In this document: positions 1 to 6,582 of the stretch, one piece after another
How positions within the stretch are numbered: position 1 is the first letter of the stretch
Layout: each line of letters begins with the position of its first letter
From: Candidatus Scalindua sediminis
Lineage (GTDB): Bacteria > Planctomycetota > Brocadiia > Brocadiales > Scalinduaceae
Direction: 5' to 3'
DNA length: 64,000 bases
Assembly: GCA_008636105.1 (NCBI GenBank)
Contig: VSDH01000011.1
Coordinates: 1-64,000, forward strand
Notes under the pieces: generated by a model
What the model saw: the letters and a program-made list of their open reading frames with translations, nothing else
Databases searched by the model: none
What the model was told of the DNA's origin: nothing
Position numbers and translations under genes: made by a program

Positions 1-284
1 TACCCGCCAGGGCGGACGAGGACGCCTTCCGAAAGGAAGGAGAGAGAAACCTTGCTTTCTCCCGCAAAGCGGGACTTAACGGCAAGAAAGCGCAGGGGCT
101 ATGGGGGGCGGATTTTTTACGGTTTTTTACAACAGTTGAATTGCCCCCCACAGCTTGCTACCAGAAGTAGGCCATCGTGCCGATACGGTGCCCTTTAGGG
201 GGCGCAAGCTAGCAGTGGGGGCGTGCTTTTTGGTTGGATAATTTGATTTGTTTCTGAAAGACGTATCTATTGTTGTGAAATAAA
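1..284. other. Gene-free GC-rich repeat region
   Basis: No credible gene is seen. The stretch is richer in GC than the surrounding genome and holds nested inverted repeats, for example a GCCCCCCACAGCTTGC arm near 134-150 facing GCAAGCTAGCAGTGGGGGC near 210-229. The reading frame on the minus strand here is a by-product of these repeats. It directly abuts the inverted-repeat element that begins at 285. Confidence 0.5.
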
Positions 285-479
285 ACCTAGATTGAGCGAT
301 TTTTGTAGCCGCCCCCATTCCTAGCTTACACAAGGAAGCTATGGGGGCGTGACTTTCGTTAAATTGTCATAAATCCATCAGGTGAGGAGAAACGCAGATA
401 AAAGTTCGCCAAGGCGAATCTGCCTCAGGCACGACCTGCGACTACAGTAACATACAATATTAAATCACTCAATCTAGGT
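285..479 (-). repeat. Inverted-repeat element, copy 1
   Basis: The ends are ACCTAGATTGAGCGATTT (285 onward) and AAATCACTCAATCTAGGT (ending 479), an imperfect 18-bp inverted repeat. The interior has a strong hairpin with CGCCCCCAT/ATGGGGGCG arms (about 313-349), a shared block (ATCAGGTGAGGAGAAACGCAG-like) and a GC-rich module. Compared with the copies at 40846 and 53569, both ends carry the same A-to-G change (CTAGATTG with CAATCTAG), so the ends still match each other. The HD-GYP gene on the minus strand ends inside the element: its last codon ACC and stop TAG belong to the terminal repeat. Strand is assigned from that gene; the element itself is near-symmetric. Confidence 0.75.
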
Positions 480-2933
480 AAAAATAGTTTCTGGTTCAGG
501 TTCGTTTTTAAGGTTCTTCATTTCCGGATTTTTTTCCATTAAATTGATGAATGCTATTGCAAGCTTTGGATCAAACTGAGACCCTGCCCCCTTTTCAAGC
601 TCCTGACAGGCCACTTTGTGTGACAGACCTTTTCTGTAAATTCTATCAGATGTCATTGCATCGTACGCGTCAGCAACTGCAATGATCCTGGCGATAAGAT
701 GAGTTTCCTCACCCCTTAAACCATCAGGATACCCCTTGCCGTCGTAACGCTCGTGGTGATTCCTTACACCCGGCATCAAGACGTGCAGGCGTGTCATAGG
801 TTCCAGGATTTCACTGCCTTTAACAGCATGTGAATGTATTATTTCGGTTTCTTCATCTGTTAAACGATATGGGTTATTTAAAACCTCCTCCTTTATTCCA
901 ATCTTTCCAATATCATGAATGGTAGCCGAAAGTTCTATAAATTCTAGTTCTCCCTCTGATAGCCCTAACTCTTTTCCGATTCCGACGCTGAAGCTTGCCA
1001 CGCGCCGTGAATGTCCATGGGTATATGTGTCTCTAGCATCGAGTGCCGCTGCAATCGATTTGATGTAATCAAGAAAGATGTCGTGAATCTCGCTGTAAAG
1101 TCTATGGTTTTCAATTGCAACAGCTATTTGATGGGTGAACGATGAGATAAGCCTTAGTTCCTCAGATGTAAATTCTGAGAAGGGGGAGAGTTTAGATGGT
1201 AGTTTATTATAAAGATAAAGTATTCCTATTGTATGTTTTTTCACAATAAGAGGAATACCCAGGAAGCAACGTATGTGGGTATTTAGCAATGCCAAATCAG
1301 GATGTCTTGATACATTCTCAATCCAGATGGGTTTGCCATCAGAGTGAATCCATTTATTTACTACGCTGGCAACCCTTTGTGATTCATCCTTTTTCGCATT
1401 AAGACCGGTAGAAGCATTGTATTTAAAGTCTTTTGTCTTATCATCCAGAATATACAGGGCCACTGCTTCGCAGTGAGTTATTCTCTTTATGGGCTCCAGG
1501 AATTCTACTGGTGGTTTAGATGGAACTGCGAGTGCAGACGTTAATTGAATATCTTCTTGAAAGTTTTTCAGAGAATATTCCTTAGATTCATCCTTAGACG
1601 TCGTAATCTCTCCAACCTCCAGGAGCAGGTTTAATTCAAGGTCCCTCATGGCCGATTCTCTACTGACTGAACTCAGGTTAACAGCCAGACAAATCCCTAT
1701 ATGCATCAAAAACATTGTTATGAATGGCATCATGTCTATCATAATATTTAGTTTTTGAAATAAGACCAGGCCCGTAAACGTAATAATTGCCGTTATTACA
1801 GATAACAGCAAGAGACCTCCTGCAAGTAGCACGTAAGTACTACCTCTTATGTGGATTATAAAGATTGATATACCTATGATTATGGATAGACCTGTCATTA
1901 TTAAGAGTGTATAAACAGGCCCTGGTATGCTGATAAAGTTTCCTGTCAAGAAGTTGTAGAAAAGATTTGCCTGGATAAATATACCAAATTTACGCCCGAA
2001 TGGGGTAACATGAACGTCTTGTTCAGAACCCGGTGTAGCAATACCAACAAAAACGATTTTGTCCTTGAAGACTTCGGCGGGAAGCCTTTTTTCGTTATGC
2101 GGAGATACGTTTGAAAATGAGTACAGGGTGATAGGTTTTTCTTGCCCGATTTTTTCTAACCATTTGGCATGTGTCCCTTGATATATATGAACTTGCCTTT
2201 CAAAATCTATATAGTTAATGGGCATACAACTTTTTGAATCAATGGGTATATTTAATTCGCCTATTTTTAAAGAACTGCCAGGATAAAATTCAAATTCCTG
2301 ATCTATTCCCTTGTGTTCGAGAAAGGCGGCAAGGGCAAGAGGTACAAAACGCTTCTTGCCATCAGTGCTGGCTATTTGAATGGGTGTCCTTCTTGCGACT
2401 CCGTCATTATCATAAAATACGTTTAAATGACCTACCCTTTTTGCTGAATCTGATATTATCTTAATATTTTCAATTAATCTTCCTGTATAAACTCCATTAA
2501 CGGGTTTTTTTCTAATGAGATTTGCAGTAGAGCTCCAGGAGGGGAAGATGGTCATATCAGCGTTCCTTGCAGCATCTGAAAATGCCTTATCGTTCTCTGG
2601 GTCTTCTTTATCCGGGAGGTCAAAAAACATATCAAAGGCAATGACACTGGCACCACCTTCTTTCAAATAGTCTATTAGTTCAGCATAACGACTTCTTGGC
2701 CATGGCCATCGACCAAGCAGTTTCATATCCTCATCTGTGATACCTATTATGGCTATTTTCGGTACGTCAGTGTTCTTTTTGTGAGTATTGTGCCTGATAC
2801 GCCAATCGTATGAAAGTTTTTCAACCCTATCAAAGACACCTGTAAGGAATAATAAAGATGTGATTGCGGCTATTATGAACCCCCAGGTAAAACCATAATA
2901 ATTCTGTTTGATTAAATGCTTAATATTAAACAT
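474..2933 (-). CDS. CHASE2-GAF-HD-GYP cyclic-di-GMP phosphodiesterase
   Basis: An 819-residue membrane signalling protein. After an N-terminal membrane anchor comes a CHASE2 sensor domain (about 40-320, with the typical GRWPWPRSRYAELIDYL segment), then several transmembrane helices (about 340-430), a GAF domain (about 475-600), and a C-terminal HD-GYP domain. The HD-GYP metal and signature residues are present: HDIGKIG near residue 671 and HHERYDGKGYPDGL near 735, so c-di-GMP hydrolysis to GMP is expected in the cytoplasm, controlled by an extracytoplasmic signal. CHASE2 normally faces the periplasm. The gene stands alone. Its final Thr and stop codon lie within the inverted-repeat element at 285-479, so its natural C-terminus may have been altered by a few residues. 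No output domain other than HD-GYP is seen. Confidence 0.9.
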   Translation of the reverse strand: MFNIKHLIKQNYYGFTWGFIIAAITSLLFLTGVFDRVEKLSYDWRIRHNTHKKNTDVPKIAIIGITDEDMKLLGRWPWPRSRYAELIDYLKEGGASVIAFDMFFDLPDKEDPENDKAFSDAARNADMTIFPSWSSTANLIRKKPVNGVYTGRLIENIKIISDSAKRVGHLNVFYDNDGVARRTPIQIASTDGKKRFVPLALAAFLEHKGIDQEFEFYPGSSLKIGELNIPIDSKSCMPINYIDFERQVHIYQGTHAKWLEKIGQEKPITLYSFSNVSPHNEKRLPAEVFKDKIVFVGIATPGSEQDVHVTPFGRKFGIFIQANLFYNFLTGNFISIPGPVYTLLIMTGLSIIIGISIFIIHIRGSTYVLLAGGLLLLSVITAIITFTGLVLFQKLNIMIDMMPFITMFLMHIGICLAVNLSSVSRESAMRDLELNLLLEVGEITTSKDESKEYSLKNFQEDIQLTSALAVPSKPPVEFLEPIKRITHCEAVALYILDDKTKDFKYNASTGLNAKKDESQRVASVVNKWIHSDGKPIWIENVSRHPDLALLNTHIRCFLGIPLIVKKHTIGILYLYNKLPSKLSPFSEFTSEELRLISSFTHQIAVAIENHRLYSEIHDIFLDYIKSIAAALDARDTYTHGHSRRVASFSVGIGKELGLSEGELEFIELSATIHDIGKIGIKEEVLNNPYRLTDEETEIIHSHAVKGSEILEPMTRLHVLMPGVRNHHERYDGKGYPDGLRGEETHLIARIIAVADAYDAMTSDRIYRKGLSHKVACQELEKGAGSQFDPKLAIAFINLMEKNPEMKNLKNEPEPETIFT

Positions 2934-3348
2934 AATTACAGATATTATGTGTATTGGTTATAAATGTGCTATTCTGTCCAGCTCTTGATAGGGGAAATTT
3001 TTTTCTGCACACGCCGTATTTTTTGTGTTACCTGATTGTGCATGATGATGTTTTGATTCAGGTATTTTGTACCGTTAGGACAATGATTGACAGGGCTTAC
3101 AGGATATTCAAGTTTGTTACATGCGGGTTTATCGTCCTCTTTGTATATTTATAGCAAGATATATGCCAATGGAAATGCGATTAGGGGTGTAGGGGATTGA
3201 ATATTGAATATTGAATATTGAAGATTGAGGATTGTAGATTGAGGGATTAAGGGATTAAGGAATTTAAGAATTAACAAATGACAGAGAGAAGGGAGGATTT
3301 GAATTGTGTCAGGTGTACAGGCTTGGGAATTGGGGACAGCGCCCGCAT
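2934..3348. other. Intergenic region with short tandem repeats
   Basis: No gene is supported. At 3195-3260 there is a low-complexity run of ATTGAATATTGA-type units drifting into GGGATTAA units, the type of array that varies in copy number. A short plus-strand frame (2954-3154) lacks a ribosome binding site and protein-like features. Confidence 0.5.
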
Positions 3349-3528
3349 TTAATCACCATCTATGGAATTATCTAATGGTTTAACCTCATGAGATAAGTAT
3401 TTTTTAAATTTAGTAATAATCTCTGTGTTCTTTTCTGTTCTATCATTAAGAAAGCCCTTGATGTTGTCTATCACGTCTTTTTTCTTCTTACTTTTCAGTT
3501 TTAACTTTGCCATGTCAAATGCCGTTGT
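3349..3528 (-). pseudogene. Duplicated 3' end of the radical SAM gene
   Basis: Read on the minus strand this stretch gives AFDMAKLKLKSKKKKDVID, followed by a segment ending in KKYLSHEVKP, then a different tail and a TAA at 3349. It matches the C-terminus of the radical SAM protein encoded at 4258-5967 (AFDIAKLKLKSKKKKEVID onward) at roughly nine residues in ten. It has no start codon of its own except an internal ATG at 3513, and it is read in frame directly after the stop of the frameshifted hepT. It is therefore a partial gene duplication, left on the far side of the mntA-hepT pair. Whether it is expressed is unknown. Confidence 0.8.
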
Positions 3529-3534
3529 TGGACA

Positions 3535-3877
3535 TTATTTTTCTTTATCAATAATTTGTTGGATTTTTTTTTGGAGTTGAGGGGTTTTATTTGTGACAAC
3601 GTCCCATACAATATCATAGTCTATTCCAAAGTAGTCATGAATTAGTCTATCACGCATTCCTGCGATGGCTTTCCATTCAATATTTGAATGTTTTTGTTTT
3701 AATTCTTCAGGTAGCTTTTTCGCCGCTTCACCAATAATTTCAATACTACGTACAAATGCTCTTTGGAGAAGTTTCATCATTCATAAATTTATCACGATTC
3801 AATCTTTCTGTATGAGACTTAAGATAATTGATTTCATCCATAATGTGGGATATATACTCAATTCCCGGGAATGACAT
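3535..3877 (-). pseudogene. hepT: HepT-like HEPN toxin, frameshifted
   Basis: HepT toxins are small all-helical HEPN ribonucleases with an R-x4-H-x-Y motif. The downstream frame (3535-3780) encodes RSIEIIGEAAKKLPEEL and then RDRLIHDYF, which holds that motif. The upstream frame starts at ATG 3877, overlapping mntA by 20 bp, and gives MSFPGIEYISHIMDEINYL up to KFMNDET, the expected HepT N-terminus. The two join if one extra base (A on the plus strand at about 3769-3770) is removed, giving about 113 residues, the usual family length. As sequenced the toxin is split. A sequencing error or a ribosomal frameshift are the alternatives to true inactivation. Confidence 0.75.
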
Positions 3878-4166
3878 ATTCAACCTCTTTTATAATATTG
3901 GGTTTGATATAAGGGCTTAATGACTCGGTGGTAACTAATTCAATGTGATGTTCGAGGATGTCTTCTAATAGAAAGGAAAGGTGTATAAAATTATCAAACG
4001 TTTTCAGATCATGGACGAATTCTACTAAAATATCAATATCGCTTTGTGGATTATGCTCATTGCGGACATAAGAACCAAAAAGTCCAAGTCTTTTTACGCC
4101 AAATGATTCGATCTTATCTTTGTTCCTTTTGATTACTGATACAATGTCTTCCTTGTTTCTAACCAT
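3858..4166 (-). CDS. mntA: MntA-like nucleotidyltransferase antitoxin
   Basis: A 102-residue minimal nucleotidyltransferase. The catalytic signature is visible as GLFGSYVRNEHNPQSDIDIL: the GS pair followed by the D-x-D metal ligands. In characterised MntA/HepT systems this antitoxin AMPylates the tyrosine of the HepT R-x4-H-x-Y motif and silences the RNase. Its end overlaps the restored start of the downstream hepT, the normal operon order for this pair. The pair sits between the radical SAM gene and a duplicated copy of that gene's 3' end, which suggests it arrived as an insertion. The antitoxin frame is intact although the toxin is broken. Confidence 0.85.
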   Translation of the reverse strand: MVRNKEDIVSVIKRNKDKIESFGVKRLGLFGSYVRNEHNPQSDIDILVEFVHDLKTFDNFIHLSFLLEDILEHHIELVTTESLSPYIKPNIIKEVEYVIPGN

Positions 4167-4257
4167 AGCTCAATTATAACATTCTTCTAGTATGTTGCCA
4201 ATTGTTGATTAATCTATAATTATACAAAATTCTTATTATGTTTAATCCTAATATAAC

Positions 4258-5967
4258 CTATGAGTCATTGTTTTTCTGAGAATCAACGGATGGTTTTACT
4301 TCATGAGATAAGTATTTTTTAAATTTGGTTATGATCTCTGTGTTCTTTCCTGTTCTATCATTAAGAAACCCCTTGATATTATCTATTACTTCTTTTTTCT
4401 TCTTACTTTTCAGTTTTAACTTTGCTATGTCAAATGCCTCAATCCTGAGCTCATCAAGGCCTAATTTCTTAATCCGTCGGGATGCAAACTTCATCGACTC
4501 ATCCCTTATCTCGGACAGGAACTCTGACGTTATTACGTTGTATCCTCTCTCCTTTGCTCGCTTCTCCATTAGTTTGTAAATTCCGGGTCTAACAAAATCA
4601 GGGGCATTTTTTACTCTCTCCAATGCCTCAGTCTCCCACTCAATCTTCCCATTATTTGCCTTCTTCTTTCCCATCATGCTAAGGAATGGAAACATCATCT
4701 TCTTATCAACTGCCATCTTTTCCTTTGCTTCTTTCATTATGTCCGGTGTTATTTCAGAATAACCCTTTTCCTTTGCATACTGTTCTACTCTCTTGATTAC
4801 CATCCCTCTTCCAAAGGAAGGTACTTTGTTCAGTCTCTTCTTTGCATCTTCACTCCATGAAAGCTCAAATCCTTTTTCCAGGCCAAAGGTGTTTTCAGCC
4901 TTTAGCATTATCTTCTTTCCTCCGTATTTTCCGGGCTCGTATTCACACCAGGAATCCTCTGCCATTTGATCACCCGTAGTGGCATAGGCCCTCGCACGGC
5001 AACCTTTGCACATTGATTCAAATTCACACTCTCCACATCTACCTTTAAGATTAGATTCCCTGAGCTCCTGCAAGATGCTGGAATCCCTCCAGATTTCTCC
5101 AAAGCTTTTTTCCCTTAGATTTCCACAGGATGTATCCATATACGGACAGGGAGTAACGTTTCCCTCCGGCGTAATCCTGCAATAGTTAGTGCCTGCAGGG
5201 CATCCGCCAGAATAGTATTTTACCAGCGCCGATTCAGGATCCATCTCATACGCTATTCTTCTATAATGTGGTGCGCACTTTGCGCTGACTAGCATCGTCC
5301 CCTCGTATTGTTTGTTCAGTTTATAAATCTGCTTAAGTGCGTCTTCGTACTGTTTTGAAGTGATGTCAGTTATGTCCTGGCCTCTTCCTGTACAGACAAG
5401 GAAGAAGAGGTTAAAGACCTTTGCCCCCATCTCGTTTGCAAAGGCAACGACATCTGGAATCTCATCATAATTCTTTTTAAACACTGTGGTTTGTATTTGT
5501 ATTTCGAGTCCATTTCTTTTACACGCCCTCATCCCTTCAATTGCCTTTTCCCAGGAACCTTTTAGTCCTCGAATTGAATCGTGGACATCTGGGCGCATGG
5601 AATCAAAGCTTATACCTATTCCTGAGACACCACTATCTCTTAACCTTTTGGCAACGTCATCGTTTATGAGGCAGGCATTTGTTCCCAAAAGGACCATCAT
5701 TCCCTTCCCGGAGGCGTGCCTGGACAAATCAAATATATCTCTTCGCAAAAGTGGTTCTCCACCTGTTAAGATTAGTATTATGTTTGGATTTATTTCTGCG
5801 ATATCGTCTATGATTTTATATGCAGCGTCTGTATCTAATTCATCAGAGGAGGGAATGTTCTGGTTGAGTGTCGTTTGAGTGTTATTTGTTGGCAGATAAC
5901 AGTGTGTGCATAATAAATTGCACCCCTTTGTGAGATTCCAGGATATTACGTGAGGTATGGATTTCAT
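4258..5967 (-). CDS. Radical SAM/SPASM protein with two PCP_red domains
   Basis: A 569-residue cytoplasmic iron-sulfur enzyme. The radical SAM cluster motif is C16-x3-C20-x2-C23 (KGCNLLCTHCYL), followed by the SAM-binding GGEP. A SPASM-type auxiliary-cluster region lies at about 255-345 (CPAGTNYC, CPYM, CGNL, CGECEFESMCKGC). This part resembles the AhbC/AhbD/NirJ group that modifies haem precursors, so a role in haem or haem d1-type tetrapyrrole synthesis is plausible but not proven. The C-terminus carries two copies of a module like the C-terminal PCP_red domain of light-independent protochlorophyllide reductase: about 369-417 (WSEDAKKRLNKVPSF) and about 442-490 (WETEALERVKNAPDF). It is divergent from the cytochrome cluster across a 615-bp region, and the last gene of that cluster carries a third PCP_red copy. 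Confidence 0.85.
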   Translation of the reverse strand: MKSIPHVISWNLTKGCNLLCTHCYLPTNNTQTTLNQNIPSSDELDTDAAYKIIDDIAEINPNIILILTGGEPLLRRDIFDLSRHASGKGMMVLLGTNACLINDDVAKRLRDSGVSGIGISFDSMRPDVHDSIRGLKGSWEKAIEGMRACKRNGLEIQIQTTVFKKNYDEIPDVVAFANEMGAKVFNLFFLVCTGRGQDITDITSKQYEDALKQIYKLNKQYEGTMLVSAKCAPHYRRIAYEMDPESALVKYYSGGCPAGTNYCRITPEGNVTPCPYMDTSCGNLREKSFGEIWRDSSILQELRESNLKGRCGECEFESMCKGCRARAYATTGDQMAEDSWCEYEPGKYGGKKIMLKAENTFGLEKGFELSWSEDAKKRLNKVPSFGRGMVIKRVEQYAKEKGYSEITPDIMKEAKEKMAVDKKMMFPFLSMMGKKKANNGKIEWETEALERVKNAPDFVRPGIYKLMEKRAKERGYNVITSEFLSEIRDESMKFASRRIKKLGLDELRIEAFDIAKLKLKSKKKKEVIDNIKGFLNDRTGKNTEIITKFKKYLSHEVKPSVDSQKNNDS

Positions 5968-6147
5968 TTTAAAGACCTCGAATTATATACTAAATTGTAT
6001 ACTAGGTTGAGCTTGATTAAATTGCAAGGGAATCTTAAAGGCGTTTTTTTTATTATTCTTTGCGGCAATCAATCTGATTATGGTTAAGACGTCGAACATA
6101 GCAGTTAGGAAAATAAGGTTTAGATACTCCATTTATAAAATCGTATT

Positions 6148-6162
6148 GTGCACAATGTGCAC
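6148..6162. promoter_or_regulatory. GTGCAC-AAT-GTGCAC dyad
   Basis: Two copies of the self-complementary hexamer GTGCAC separated by AAT, embedded in TTGTGCACAATGTGCACAG. Such a site could bind a dimeric regulator. The binding protein is unknown. Confidence 0.35.
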
Positions 6163-6180
6163 AGATTACTTAAATCATGA

Positions 6181-6200
6181 TTTGACATTGTGTCGTCAAA
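6181..6200. promoter_or_regulatory. TTTGAC-N8-GTCAAA dyad
   Basis: A perfect 6-bp inverted repeat with an 8-bp spacer, 24 bp before a second dyad that has the same TTGAC core. Two related half-site pairs close together suggest binding by a Crp/Fnr-like dimeric regulator, but the spacing differs from the classical Fnr site. Confidence 0.35.
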
Positions 6201-6219
6201 AAATTTAACTGGGGATAGA

Positions 6220-6242
6220 CCAATTGACATTTTGTCAAATGG
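6220..6242. promoter_or_regulatory. CCAATTGACA-TTT-TGTCAAATGG dyad
   Basis: Nine of ten positions match between the arms CCAATTGACA and TGTCAAATGG around a TTT centre. The TTGAC/GTCAA half-sites resemble those read by Crp/Fnr-family nitrogen-oxide or redox regulators (Dnr/NnrR/HcpR type), which fits a respiratory cluster. The assignment is inference only. Confidence 0.45.
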
Positions 6243-6582
6243 TAATTTTATTAAGTTAAAATTACAAATAAGCAATTTGTTATGAATATCTATATCTTAT
6301 TGTATTATTATACTTACGAAAAACAAGATGAGGATTTCAATACCTTCATAATTTTGGCATTATAGTTGCGAAAATAACCATATTCGACTCATATTGGTCT
6401 TATTTATTAAAGAGTTTTGTTTTATTGAAATCGTATTTAACGACTATGATTTAGAATGAAAGGTGTAAAATATATATCTAACCGAGAAAATTTGATATTT
6501 TATTTTGTTTATATCTTTTTAAATACGTAATGTTTTTGTTACGATCTTGATCTCCTTTAGTTAGTTTGAGGGTTGTTTTGTT

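Larger units (their letters stand above)
5968..6582. promoter_or_regulatory. AT-rich divergent regulatory region
   Basis: This 615-bp gene-free stretch separates the divergent radical SAM gene and the cytochrome cluster. It is very AT-rich and contains three dyads (listed separately at 6148, 6181 and 6220). It is the only long non-coding stretch before the cluster and is the obvious site for its promoter. No single clear -35/-10 pair could be chosen by eye. Confidence 0.5.
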
